Part shown: positions 51,016 to 59,940 of the stretch, piece by piece
Layout of the letters: each line of letters opens with the position of its first letter
How positions within the stretch are numbered: the stretch's first letter is position 1
Source: SHVO01 sp041919675
GTDB lineage: Bacteria > Pseudomonadota > Alphaproteobacteria > Rhodospirillales > Rhodospirillaceae
Length of the DNA: 64,000 bases
Assembly: GCA_041919675.1 (NCBI GenBank)
Contig: JAYRTJ010000006.1
Span: 4,371 to 68,370, forward strand
Reading direction: 5' to 3'
The notes under the pieces: generated by a model
Database searches by the model: none
The model's input: only the letters and a program-made list of their open reading frames with translations
What the model was told of the DNA's origin: nothing
Position numbers and translations under genes: made by a program

Positions 51016-51480
51016 ATGGACGCCGCCGCTTCGCTTCTCGACAACGCCAGAGACGCTTACGCCACGGGCCTGTCGGCCCAAGTGGCGAAGAAGACCGGCG
51101 GCAGCGCGCCGAGCGCGGCGTTGCCGGGCATGAAATTGTCCGCCGCCGACGAAAAGAAGGCGCGTCAGGCCGGCAAGGACTTCGAGGCTTTTTTCATCGG
51201 CCAGATGATGGAGCACATGATGGCGGGTATCGAAACGGATCCGACGTTCGGCGGCGGCCCCGGCGAGGACATGTGGCGCTCGATGCTGAACCAGGAATAC
51301 GGCAAGGAACTGGCGAAGTCCGGCAAGCTGGGCATCGCCGACCATGTGATGCGCGGGATGCTGCTGGCGCAGGAACAGCGCGATCAGGGCACGACCCAGG
51401 TCCGCCTCTCCAAGACCGGACAGACCGGTGAAGAGCTGCAGACCGCAGCGCAGCCCGTCGTCAGCCAGATCCGCCGGTAG
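51016..51480 (+). CDS. Rod-binding protein (FlgJ N-terminal domain only)
   Basis: The 154-residue protein matches the rod-binding half of FlgJ: KKARQAGKDFEAFFIGQMME, MWRSMLNQEYGKELAKSGKL and GIADHVMRGMLLAQEQ. The C-terminal muramidase domain of enterobacterial FlgJ is absent, as is usual in alphaproteobacteria, where a separate lytic enzyme opens the wall. It caps or guides rod assembly. It lies 25 bases after flgI and 23 before the FlgN-like gene. Confidence 0.92.
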   Translation: MDAAASLLDNARDAYATGLSAQVAKKTGGSAPSAALPGMKLSAADEKKARQAGKDFEAFFIGQMMEHMMAGIETDPTFGGGPGEDMWRSMLNQEYGKELAKSGKLGIADHVMRGMLLAQEQRDQGTTQVRLSKTGQTGEELQTAAQPVVSQIRR

Positions 51481-51503
51481 TCAGTACGTAAAGAGTATCG
51501 CTC

Positions 51504-52121
51504 ATGAATATGGTCCGCCGAGATCTACCAAACCAAGCCCAGCGCACAACGACGCCGGCCACGCCCGCGCGTCCAGGGGCGCCGGCGGGTCAGCGTCCCT
51601 TGAACATGCCGCAGCGTCCCGGCGCGGCGCCGCAGCCGCAAGCCGCGGCCGCGAGCCCGGCCCCGACCGGCGGCCGTCTCCTTCCGCCGTCCGCCAAAGC
51701 CGACGAGATGATGATGGTGATGCGCCAATTGACCGAACTCCTGACCAAGGAGAACGCGGCGCTGAAGAAGCACAAAATGGATGAAGTCAAAGCGCTTGCC
51801 GAACGGAAAGAACAGCTGGCGCGCCTTTACCAGGGGCACATGAACGCCGTGCACAAGAACAAGAACGTGCTCGCGGCCCTGGAGCCGGCCAAGAAAAACG
51901 CCATCGCCCATTCCGCCATGAAGCTCGGCGAGCTGATGCAGCAGAACGCCAGCCTTCTCAAGGCCAACATCGAGTCCATCAACATGTTCTTCAAGTCGGT
52001 GACGGAAGCCCTCAAGAACCGCCACGAAGAACGCTCCGCCTCCTACTCGCGCTCGGGATCCCTCGGCCAGTACGCCGTGACCAAGCGCAGCCTGGCGGTC
52101 AGCTTCAATCAGACGATGTGA
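51504..52121 (+). CDS. FlgN-like export chaperone
   Basis: The 205-residue protein has a proline- and alanine-rich, probably disordered first 60 residues, then a long helical hairpin (MMMVMRQLTELLTKENAALK; KMDEVKALAERKEQLARLYQ; NAIAHSAMKLGELMQQNASL). The LTxLLxxExxALxxxD/K pattern is that of FlgN, which keeps FlgK and FlgL export-competent. Its position eight bases before flgK supports this. The extended disordered N-terminus is longer than in typical FlgN of about 140 residues. Confidence 0.82.
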   Translation: MNMVRRDLPNQAQRTTTPATPARPGAPAGQRPLNMPQRPGAAPQPQAAAASPAPTGGRLLPPSAKADEMMMVMRQLTELLTKENAALKKHKMDEVKALAERKEQLARLYQGHMNAVHKNKNVLAALEPAKKNAIAHSAMKLGELMQQNASLLKANIESINMFFKSVTEALKNRHEERSASYSRSGSLGQYAVTKRSLAVSFNQTM

Positions 52122-52129
52122 GCTAAGTC

Positions 52130-54316
52130 ATGTCGCTTAATCTCGCACTCACTTCGGCGATCTCGGGCCTGCAAACGGCCCAGGCCGGCCTTGACGTCAT
52201 CTCGAACAACATCGCGAACGTCCAGACCGAAGGCTATACCCGCAAGCAGTTCCAGCCGCAGTCCATCGTGCTCGCGGGCATGGGCGCGGGCGTCGCGCTG
52301 GGCGACATCGTCAACAAGGTCGACCAGAACCTGCTGCGCGACCTGCGCGGCCAGAAGAGCCAGCTCGGCCTCCTGCAGACGCAGAACAGCTATTTTCGCC
52401 GCGTCCAGGATACGTTCGGGACGACGCAGTCCAACAGCTCGATCTCGAATCAGCTGAACAAGATGCAGCAGGATTTCACCACGCTCACGGCCTCGCCGGA
52501 GACGGTGAGCCAGCAGCTCGCGGCCGTGCAGGCCGGCGTGTCGACGGCCCGCAATCTCGCGGACATGAGCAAGACCGTCCAGACCCTGCGCATGAACGCC
52601 GACGTGGAGATCGAGCAGTCGGTCCAGAACATCAATTCGCAGCTGACCAACATCGCGTTCCTGAACGATCAGATCGCCTTCAACGCGGCCACCAACCGCC
52701 AGACCGAAGACCTGGAAGACAAGCGCGACGTCGCGCTGAACAAACTGGCCGAACAGATCGACATTCGCTACTTCAAGAATGCCAACGGTTCGCTCACGGT
52801 GTTCACCAGCGACGGCACGACCCTTGTCGATTCCTCGCCGGTGCCGATGTCGCACGCGGCCCTGACGCAGGTCGGCCCGTCGACGAGCTACGCCGGCGGC
52901 GACTTCAACGGCATCTTCGCCGGGGTGCGCGACATCACCGGCTCGATCCGCGGCGGCAAGCTGAAAGGCTTGATCGAGATGCGCGACAACACCCTGCCCG
53001 ACATGCAGGCGCAACTCGACGAACTCGCCCGCGCCCTCAAGGAGCAGGTGAACCAGGTGCACAACCGCGGCACCTCGTATCCCAACATCGTCAACAACCT
53101 CACCGGCAGCCGCAAGTTCACTGCGCCGTCGGAGCAGGCCGTCACCTTCTCGGGCGCCGAGCCCGTGATCATGCTGTACAACCAGCAGGGCGAAGAAATC
53201 GCCTCGTCCCGCCTGTTCGACACCAGCGGCATCAACTTCACGAACGGCTCCTCGCTGGATGCCCTTGCCACGGACATGCAGAACTGGATCCAGGCGCAGG
53301 ATCCGCAGCTCGTCAATGCGACGGTGCAGTTCACCGCCGACGGCCAGATGTCGATCAATCTCGGCACGGACGTGGTCGGCATCGCCTTCCGCGACGAAGA
53401 GTCGGCCATCAAGGGATCCAGCCAGAAGGACGTGACCGCGCAGGTCGATCTGGACGCCGACGGCACCTACGACAAGACCTACAAGGGCTTCTCGAACCTG
53501 TTCGGCCTGAACGACTATTTCGCGACGACGCCCAACCTCTCGCAGTGGGATACGGGCTTCAAGCCCGCCAATTATTCGCTGAATATCCCCGCGGCGACGA
53601 CCTTGAAGTTCGCCGACGCCACCAGCATGGCGAGCGGCACCAACCAGATTTCGTCGATCACGATCAATCCGGCGGACTCGCTGGAAGTGATCCGCGACAA
53701 GATCAATTCGGACCCACTGCTGCAAAACCGGATCAGCGCCGACGTCATTCCGGAAGGTTCGGGCAAACGCCTGCGCATCCAGCATGAACAGGGCGAAGAC
53801 CTGATCATCACGGAAGCCGGCGGCACCACGGGCATGGACTCGCTCGGCCTCAATTGGACCGCGACCGGGTACTCGCAGAACCTGAAGGTCAGCCAGACCC
53901 TGGTGGACGACAGTTCGCGCATTGCACGCGGCGACATTCAGCTCGACCCCTTGACGGGCGAGTACCTGCTGGCGAACGGCGACAACACCGTCATCGCCCA
54001 ACTCGCGGCGGTCATGACCGGCCCCGGTTCGTTCCTGCCGGCCGGTTCACTGTCGGGGTCCGGCGTGACCTTCGCGGACTACGGCGCGGCGATCGTCTCG
54101 CGCTCCTCGACCCAGGCGGCGTCGGCCGACACGAATTTGAAGCTGCAGGGCGATCTGCACGAAGCGCTCGAAACCAAGCAGTCGGAAGTCTCGGGCGTGA
54201 ACCTCGACGAAGAAATGTCCCAGCTGATGGTCTACCAGCAAACCTACGCCGCCTCGGCAAAGGTGATCTCGACGACCCAGCAGCTGCTGGATATCTTGAA
54301 TGACCTGATCCGCTAG
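52130..54316 (+). CDS. flgK: Hook-filament junction protein FlgK
   Basis: The 728-residue protein has the N-terminal motif LDVISNNIANVQTEGYTRKQ and an early coiled region (VEIEQSVQNINSQLTNIAFL). A variable central region follows, then the C-terminal helix VNLDEEMSQLMVYQQTYAAS, AKVISTTQQLLDILNDL. FlgK is the first junction protein between hook and filament. It is longer than enterobacterial FlgK (about 550) because of a larger exposed central domain. A degenerate copy of its last codons lies about 110 bases downstream. Confidence 0.96.
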   Translation: MSLNLALTSAISGLQTAQAGLDVISNNIANVQTEGYTRKQFQPQSIVLAGMGAGVALGDIVNKVDQNLLRDLRGQKSQLGLLQTQNSYFRRVQDTFGTTQSNSSISNQLNKMQQDFTTLTASPETVSQQLAAVQAGVSTARNLADMSKTVQTLRMNADVEIEQSVQNINSQLTNIAFLNDQIAFNAATNRQTEDLEDKRDVALNKLAEQIDIRYFKNANGSLTVFTSDGTTLVDSSPVPMSHAALTQVGPSTSYAGGDFNGIFAGVRDITGSIRGGKLKGLIEMRDNTLPDMQAQLDELARALKEQVNQVHNRGTSYPNIVNNLTGSRKFTAPSEQAVTFSGAEPVIMLYNQQGEEIASSRLFDTSGINFTNGSSLDALATDMQNWIQAQDPQLVNATVQFTADGQMSINLGTDVVGIAFRDEESAIKGSSQKDVTAQVDLDADGTYDKTYKGFSNLFGLNDYFATTPNLSQWDTGFKPANYSLNIPAATTLKFADATSMASGTNQISSITINPADSLEVIRDKINSDPLLQNRISADVIPEGSGKRLRIQHEQGEDLIITEAGGTTGMDSLGLNWTATGYSQNLKVSQTLVDDSSRIARGDIQLDPLTGEYLLANGDNTVIAQLAAVMTGPGSFLPAGSLSGSGVTFADYGAAIVSRSSTQAASADTNLKLQGDLHEALETKQSEVSGVNLDEEMSQLMVYQQTYAASAKVISTTQQLLDILNDLIR

Positions 54317-54405
54317 GGATTCAACGAGCCAAGATGATGTCCAAGACTTTTGATTTTGCGCGCGCTCTTGTCGGAAAACCGGAAGACCACTTTTCCGGAT
54401 CGCGC

Positions 54406-54430
54406 GCCTTGAACGATCTGATCCGGTAAC
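54406..54430 (+). other. Degenerate duplicate of the flgK tail
   Basis: The last flgK codons (TTGAATGACCTGATCCGC then TAG) reappear in altered form as TTGAACGATCTGATCCGG then TAA, both reading Leu-Asn-Asp-Leu-Ile-Arg-stop. The copy lies in the 135-base gap before flgL and has no start of its own, so it looks like a remnant of a local duplication. Confidence 0.65.
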
Positions 54431-54451
54431 GGATGAGATAGGAGTAGAGCC

Positions 54452-56017
54452 ATGGTCACGCGTATTTCAACGTCGGTCTCGAACCAGGTCCTGGTCAACC
54501 GCATGCTGGAGCAGCAGCAGCGGGTGAACAACGAACAGCAGCAGCTGTCGACCGGCTTCAAGTCGCAGGACTACATCGGCATCGCGCAGGACAGCTTCCG
54601 CCTCCTGAATATCGAAAACGAGCGCGCGCGCCTTTCGCGTTACATGGCCAACAACGACCTCTTGGCGACCACCCTCAAGGCTCAAGCGACCTCGGCCACG
54701 GGCGTCGACGACACGGCCCGCATGATCCGCAGCGAACTGATCCAGTTCGCCAGCCGCGACCTGACGGCGCAGAACCCCGAGACCCAGACGGCGGTGCAGG
54801 ATCTGCAGCAGAAGGTGTTCTCGGCCTTCAGCCAGGTGCAGTACTTCCTCACCCAGAAGATCGACGGCAAGTACATTTTCGGCGGCGCCAAAAGCGACAC
54901 GCCCCCGATCAGCTTCGACTATAAGAGCCTGCGGGAGTTCCAGCAGTTCTACGACGGCATCAACGCCGTCTTTCCGTCCACGCGCGTGGCGAATCTCGTG
55001 GACCTGTCGATCGAGAACAAGAACGTGAACTACACGAGCACGACCGTCGCCTCCAACCCGATGACGCTGGTGACCGGCTCGGCGAACGATTTCATCACGT
55101 CCACCATCGACCAGACCGCGACCGGCAACCTCCTGTTCTCCAACGTGGGGTCCAACGGCAAGATCACCGCGACCACGCCGGGTTCTTTCCGCGCCCTCCA
55201 GGTCGGCCAGACCTTCATCCTCGACGGTTCGACCTTGTCGAACAACGGCGTCTACACCATCACCGGGGTGTCGCCCGACGGCATGACCATCACCCTCGAC
55301 CAGAACGTGACCGCGGGCGCCGAAACCTCGGGCTCGGTGGAGATGGGCCTTACAATTCCCAACGGCACCGCGATGGCGCTTTCGGGCTCCACCAACGGCA
55401 ACAACGGCGCCTACACCGTGCGTTGGCCGACGAACGCGGAACTGGCGGCGGCGGGTTACGATCCCAACGCCGGCCAAGTCGTCAGCGGCGACATGATCTT
55501 CCTGGACAACCAAGTGCCCGTTTCGGGCGTGCCCGAGACCATCAGCCTCAACTCCCGCGCCTTCCTGACAGGCACCAGCCTGTCCACGGAACAGCGCATC
55601 AGCGACACGCAATCGCTTTCCTTGGACGTGACCGGCCTCGATCCGGCCTTCGAGAAACTCACCCGCGCGCTCGGCATCATCGCGCAGGGCGACCTGATCA
55701 ATAACCCGGACCGGGTGCAGCAGGCCCTGGCCATCATCAATGACGCCATTGAACATTCGCCGTTGCAGCCGACGGAAGAAAAGAGCGACCTGCAAGCCGT
55801 GCAGGACCGCATCGGCATCAACCAGCGCGCCCTGGAAGACGCAAAAGGCGTGCAGACCTCGTTCCTCGCCTTCCTCGAAGGCCGCCAGAACGAGCTGGAA
55901 AAGGCGGACACGACCGAAGTCGCCGTGCGCCTCCAGACGGACAGCCAGGTGCTGCAGATCTCCTACGCTTCGCTCGCGAAGATGCAGGAGCTGACGCTGC
56001 TGAATTACCTGCGGTAA
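54452..56017 (+). CDS. flgL: Hook-filament junction protein FlgL
   Basis: The 521-residue protein has the flagellin-like N-terminal helix VNRMLEQQQRVNNEQQQLST and DSFRLLNIENERARLSRYMA, and a C-terminal helix QALEDAKGVQTSFLAFLEGR with VAVRLQTDSQVLQISYASLA. The central region is larger than in enterobacterial FlgL (about 317 residues). It contains an Ig-like beta segment (LFSNVGSNGKITATTPGSFR; IITLDQN-type turns), probably surface-exposed. It is the last gene of the flgI-flgL series. No clear terminator was found before the convergent transporter gene. Confidence 0.93.
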   Translation: MVTRISTSVSNQVLVNRMLEQQQRVNNEQQQLSTGFKSQDYIGIAQDSFRLLNIENERARLSRYMANNDLLATTLKAQATSATGVDDTARMIRSELIQFASRDLTAQNPETQTAVQDLQQKVFSAFSQVQYFLTQKIDGKYIFGGAKSDTPPISFDYKSLREFQQFYDGINAVFPSTRVANLVDLSIENKNVNYTSTTVASNPMTLVTGSANDFITSTIDQTATGNLLFSNVGSNGKITATTPGSFRALQVGQTFILDGSTLSNNGVYTITGVSPDGMTITLDQNVTAGAETSGSVEMGLTIPNGTAMALSGSTNGNNGAYTVRWPTNAELAAAGYDPNAGQVVSGDMIFLDNQVPVSGVPETISLNSRAFLTGTSLSTEQRISDTQSLSLDVTGLDPAFEKLTRALGIIAQGDLINNPDRVQQALAIINDAIEHSPLQPTEEKSDLQAVQDRIGINQRALEDAKGVQTSFLAFLEGRQNELEKADTTEVAVRLQTDSQVLQISYASLAKMQELTLLNYLR

Positions 56018-56071
56018 TCAACGGCCCGCGAGGGCGGCGCAGGCGGAAATTATATCCGATAAATTTCGCTG

Positions 56072-57388
56072 CTACTCCGCGTGGAGCGGAAAGGCGCCGA
56101 ACAGGAGGCCGGCGATCAGCAGGACAATGCTGGTCGCCGTCGCCCATTTCAGGGTGAACTTCTGATACTCGCCGAAGTCCACGCCCGCGAGACCGGCCAG
56201 GAGCCAGGTCGAGGGCACGAGCGGGCTGAGGAGATGGACCGGTTGGCCGACGAGCGCGGCGCTGGCCATCTGCTGCGCCGACAGGCCGTAGTGCGCGGCG
56301 GCCTCGGCCAGGACCGGCAGCATCCCGAAATAGAACGCGTCGTTCGAGATGAAGAAGGTCATCGGGATGCTGACGAGCCCCGTGATGGGCGCGAGATAAG
56401 GCCCAAGAGACGGCGGGATCACGGCGAGCAGGCTCTTGGACATCGCCTCGACCATGCCGGTCCCGGAAAGTATGCCGGTGAAAATCCCGGCCGCGAAAAT
56501 CAGGGAGACGACCGCGAGCACATTGGGCGCGTGCTGCGCGACCCTGGCCTTCAGGACCGCGGGCTGCGGATAGTTCAGCGTGGCGGCGGCCGCGAAGCCG
56601 CACATGAACAGGACGGGGAGCGGCAGCACCGCCATGACCAAGAGCACCATGAGCAGCAGCGTCAGCACGGCATTCACATACACCAGGCGCGGCCGGCACA
56701 TGGCGGGATCGGTGGAGACGCTGAAAGCCGCCTCCTCAAGGAGCGTGTCCGCCGCGCCGGGCAGCGACAGCGCACCGAGCCGCTTGCGCTCCCGGCGCCC
56801 CAGATAGATCGCGAGCAGAACCAGCCAGCAAAGCCCCACGGCCATGGCCGGGACGAGCGGGATGAAGACGCCCGAGGAATCGATCCGCAGCGCGGTGGCC
56901 GCGCGCGCGGTGGGTCCGCCCCAGGGAATAATGTTCATGATGCCGCTGGCGTTCAGCAGCAGGCAGGCCATGATCATCGGGTTGAGGCCGATGCGCCGGT
57001 AGAGCGGCATGAACGCGGCCGCGGTGATCATGTAAGTCGTCGAACCGTCGCCGTCGAGCGAGACCAGCGCGGCGAGCACGGCCGATCCGACCACGACCTT
57101 CACCGGATCGTTGCCGACGATTTTCAGCAGCGTCCGCACGATGGGATCGAACAGGCCCGCATCCGTCACGATGCCGAAATACAGGATCGCGAACATCAGC
57201 ATCACGCCGGTGGACACCATGCGTGCGATGCCGTCGAGCATCATGGGGCCGAGCTGACCGCCGAAGCCGGCAAGAAGGCCGAAGGCGATGGGAACGACGA
57301 TGAGCGCGACAATGGGCGCCATGCGCTTCGTCATGATCAGGATCATGAACGCCGCGACCATCAGGAAGCCGAGTGCGGACAACATCAT
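56072..57388 (-). CDS. CitMHS-family citrate/cation symporter
   Basis: The protein is about 438 residues from ATG 57388 (ATG 57385 adjacent). About twelve membrane helices are visible. The family motifs are LVSLDGDGSTTYMITAAAFM, NIIPWGGPTARAATAL and a C-terminal SIPMTFFISNDAFYFGMLPV. The acidic-polar signature DGDGSTT and the WGGP loop are characteristic of CitMHS transporters, which import citrate with a divalent metal or proton. An inverted GGGCGCGCCC precedes the start. It lies 116 bases after a glycosyltransferase gene and is probably unrelated to the flagellum. Confidence 0.9.
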   Translation of the reverse strand: MMLSALGFLMVAAFMILIMTKRMAPIVALIVVPIAFGLLAGFGGQLGPMMLDGIARMVSTGVMLMFAILYFGIVTDAGLFDPIVRTLLKIVGNDPVKVVVGSAVLAALVSLDGDGSTTYMITAAAFMPLYRRIGLNPMIMACLLLNASGIMNIIPWGGPTARAATALRIDSSGVFIPLVPAMAVGLCWLVLLAIYLGRRERKRLGALSLPGAADTLLEEAAFSVSTDPAMCRPRLVYVNAVLTLLLMVLLVMAVLPLPVLFMCGFAAAATLNYPQPAVLKARVAQHAPNVLAVVSLIFAAGIFTGILSGTGMVEAMSKSLLAVIPPSLGPYLAPITGLVSIPMTFFISNDAFYFGMLPVLAEAAAHYGLSAQQMASAALVGQPVHLLSPLVPSTWLLAGLAGVDFGEYQKFTLKWATATSIVLLIAGLLFGAFPLHAE

Positions 57389-57504
57389 CGGGCGCGCCCG
57401 TCTACAACAGGCGCCGAGGCGCGGCGCGGCCCTCCCAGCATGGACATCTCCCCCCACCACGACGACCACGACGACCATGGCGGCCATCGTGGAACAAGTT
57501 TAGC

Positions 57505-59424
57505 TTATTCGACCATCGCGCGGTAGGCGCTCTCAAGGTCGCGGGTATAGGTGAGGCCGTCGCAAAGGCGCGACGCGCGCATCTGTTCGCGAAGCGTGGC
57601 GCGCAGAGCGGCGAGGGTCTGGGGATCGGAGATCGCCGTATCGACGATTCCCTGGATTTCGTCTTCCTTCGACGCGCACCAGGCCCTCAAGCCCGCGCTT
57701 GTCAGAAGGCTGGCGCCGACGCGCGCCGCATGGCCTTTGCCCGCGAGCGAGACGACAGGCACGCCCATCCACAACGCCTCGCAGGTGGTTGTCGTGCCGT
57801 TGTAGGGAAAGGTGTCGAGCGCGATGTCGATCTCGCCATAGGCGGCGAGATGCCCTTTGTCGCCGGGCTCCCAGCCGCGCAGATCGAGGCGCGCCGCATC
57901 GATGCCGTGCGCGGCGAAGCGGCGCCGCAGCGCGGCGCACGTATCCCCTTCCACGAGCGGCTTGCTCTTGAGCACAAGGCGCGCGCCGGGAACCGCGTTC
58001 AGGATGCCGGCCCAGAGGCGCACCGTGTGATCGCCGATCTTGGCGAGCTTGTTGAACGAGCCGAACGTCACGTACCCGCGCGCGCGCAGGGGCAACGGCG
58101 AAACCGCAGGCGCGTTTTCGGGCGGCGTGAAACAGTGCAGCGCATGCAGGCGCATGAGCTCCTCCGTCGTGTAAATTTCACTGCCCGGCGGATCCGTGAC
58201 CGCGTCGCAAAGCCGGTAGTCCATCGCCGAAACACCCGTGGTGGCCGGATATCCCAGCGCGCTGACCTGCACCGGCGCGGCGCGTTTGGCGAAGACCGAC
58301 AGCCGGTTTCCATTGGTGTGGCCCGAGAGGTCCACCAGCACGTCGATCCCGGTCTCGCGGATCGCGGCGCGCAGGCGTTCGTCGTCCCAGGCCGCGACGT
58401 CGTGCCAGTGCGGCGTCATTTTCCTCAGCCTTGCCGTGACGTCGTCGGGCTGAACGACGTCCGAATAGGCATGGACCTCGACCTCGCGCGGATCGTGGTG
58501 ACGCAGCAGCTCCTCGACGAAGAAACTGACCGAATGGCGCCGGAAATCGGCGGACACGTAACCCAGCTTAAGCGGTTTGCGGGCGGCATGGGGCGCGGGG
58601 GGAACCGGGAGATGCAGTTCGTGGCCCCAGGCGCGGTGGTGCGCGCAAATCTTCGCCGGATCGGTTTCGACATAGATATCGAGGTAAAGGCGATTGTCGG
58701 CCGCGTGGCGGTTGAGCGGCCCTTGGGCGAGCGCGGCATCGAACGTGCGGCGCGCGTTGTCGATGGCGCCCTGTTCAAGCTGGGCGACCCCGAGATTGAT
58801 GCGCGCGGCGATGTTGTGCGGGTCGATCTCGAGCGCCTTGGCATGCGCGGCGGCGGCGGCGATGTAGCGCCCCTGCCCCGCGAGCGCCGCGCCGAGATTA
58901 TTGTGCGTCGCCGAAACCCCGGGCGCGAGCGCGATGGACCTCGCGAACGCCTCGCGCGCCGCGTCGGGGCGTCCGGCATCGTCGTAGAGAAGGCCGAGAT
59001 TGTTCCACGCGCCCGCTTGATCGGGATGCAAGGCCAGGGACGCGCGGTACGCCGTTTCGGACTCTTCGATCCGTCCGGCACGATGGTGCAAAAGGCCGAG
59101 GTTGAAATGAAGCGCGGCGTCGGGCGGCCGCAGCGTACCGGCGTGCGTGAGAGCCGCCAGCGCCTCGTCAAAACGCCCCAATTCGCGCAGCGCCTGGCCG
59201 CGCAGAACCTGCGCATCGGCGTCGGCGGCGTTTCCCGCGATCAAACGGTCGGCGAAGATCAGAGCCTCGCCGTGATGGCCGATCTCGAGACACAGCACCG
59301 CCGCCAGGTGCAAAGCCTCGCGCGGCGCATCGGCGGCGCGCGCGAGATCGTGCACCGTATGCCAAGCGGCATCCGGCAGGCCTTGATCGTAGTATTTGAG
59401 AGCGAGACTGAGGCGAGGATCCAT
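57505..59424 (-). CDS. TPR + GT41 (OGT/SPINDLY-like) glycosyltransferase
   Basis: The 639-residue protein carries about six TPR units in residues 1-240 (AWNNLGLLYDDAGRPDAARE; ATHNNLGAALAGQGRYIAAA). The GT41 catalytic half follows: LKLGYVSADFRRHSVSFFVE, VDLSGHTNGNRLSVFAKRAA, VQVSALGYPATTGVSAMDYR and LDTFPYNGTTTTCEALWMGV. These are the OGT signatures; the final PYNGTTTTCEALWMGVP loop binds the nucleotide sugar. Enzymes of this type add a sugar to Ser/Thr of proteins. With a second GT41 gene and flagellin, flbT and flaF close by, flagellin is the likely target, though this is inference. Confidence 0.92.
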   Translation of the reverse strand: MDPRLSLALKYYDQGLPDAAWHTVHDLARAADAPREALHLAAVLCLEIGHHGEALIFADRLIAGNAADADAQVLRGQALRELGRFDEALAALTHAGTLRPPDAALHFNLGLLHHRAGRIEESETAYRASLALHPDQAGAWNNLGLLYDDAGRPDAAREAFARSIALAPGVSATHNNLGAALAGQGRYIAAAAAHAKALEIDPHNIAARINLGVAQLEQGAIDNARRTFDAALAQGPLNRHAADNRLYLDIYVETDPAKICAHHRAWGHELHLPVPPAPHAARKPLKLGYVSADFRRHSVSFFVEELLRHHDPREVEVHAYSDVVQPDDVTARLRKMTPHWHDVAAWDDERLRAAIRETGIDVLVDLSGHTNGNRLSVFAKRAAPVQVSALGYPATTGVSAMDYRLCDAVTDPPGSEIYTTEELMRLHALHCFTPPENAPAVSPLPLRARGYVTFGSFNKLAKIGDHTVRLWAGILNAVPGARLVLKSKPLVEGDTCAALRRRFAAHGIDAARLDLRGWEPGDKGHLAAYGEIDIALDTFPYNGTTTTCEALWMGVPVVSLAGKGHAARVGASLLTSAGLRAWCASKEDEIQGIVDTAISDPQTLAALRATLREQMRASRLCDGLTYTRDLESAYRAMVE

Positions 59425-59477
59425 CGCCTCTTATAACCTGAAGAACGCCTCTCCAGGTTACAAGAATGCGGTTTGGA

Positions 59478-59756
59478 TTATTGGGCCGACGGAACGACGG
59501 CGCTGGTGGCGGCGACCGCCGGGTTGGCGCCGGCGCGCTTGTCGAGCAGGCTGGCGATCTTCGCCGTATAAACGCGATTGATCTCCGCCTGCTTGGCTTG
59601 GTCTTCCAGGGCGGCGGTCATCTGCACGCGGCACTCGTGACGGTCACTGGCCAGCAGCTTCGAAGAGTTGCAAACCCGCGTGTAGTCCGTCGCGGCGACG
59701 GCGACGTTCGCGGCGCCGAGGCTCAGCAGGGCGGCAAAAGACAGAACCAGTTTCAT
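59478..59756 (-). CDS. Small secreted protein (unknown)
   Basis: The 92-residue protein has a clear signal peptide (MKLVLSFAALLSLGAANVAV, cleaved near AAT). The mature part has two cysteines (VCNSSKLLASDRHECR) likely to form a disulfide, then a helix (DQAKQAEINRVYTAKIASLL). The C-terminal 20 residues are Ala/Pro rich. I know no family for it. It lies between the two GT41 genes on the same strand. It might be a substrate or partner of these enzymes, but nothing in the sequence shows this. Confidence 0.65.
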   Translation of the reverse strand: MKLVLSFAALLSLGAANVAVAATDYTRVCNSSKLLASDRHECRVQMTAALEDQAKQAEINRVYTAKIASLLDKRAGANPAVAATSAVVPSAQ

Positions 59757-59940
59757 GACGCACTCCTAAATCGAAATGGAAAGCTCGTTGGGCGGCTCTC
59801 CTTGGAAGACGAGGCGGGAATGTATGGGCCGACATGCGCCGGCGCAAGGATGCATGCTGCATGGCAGCAATGCACGGGAAAATACCTTATATGCTATTGA
59901 TTTAATTTAATAATATGACCGCTGTCACCGGCGGTTCACA
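59757..59940. other. AT-rich gap between the GT41 genes
   Basis: The 184 bases include an AT-rich block at 59880-59915 (TATGCTATTGATTTAATTTA) that could be the promoter of the small secreted gene on the minus strand. No coding sequence is seen. Confidence 0.45.

Noticed and set aside
57440..57526. A 28-residue His/Asp-rich peptide (MDISPHHDDHDDHGGH...) on the plus strand
   Set aside because: It looks like a metal-binding peptide but has no ribosome site and overlaps the end of the GT41 gene on the other strand. The pattern comes from a GAC/CAC triplet run.
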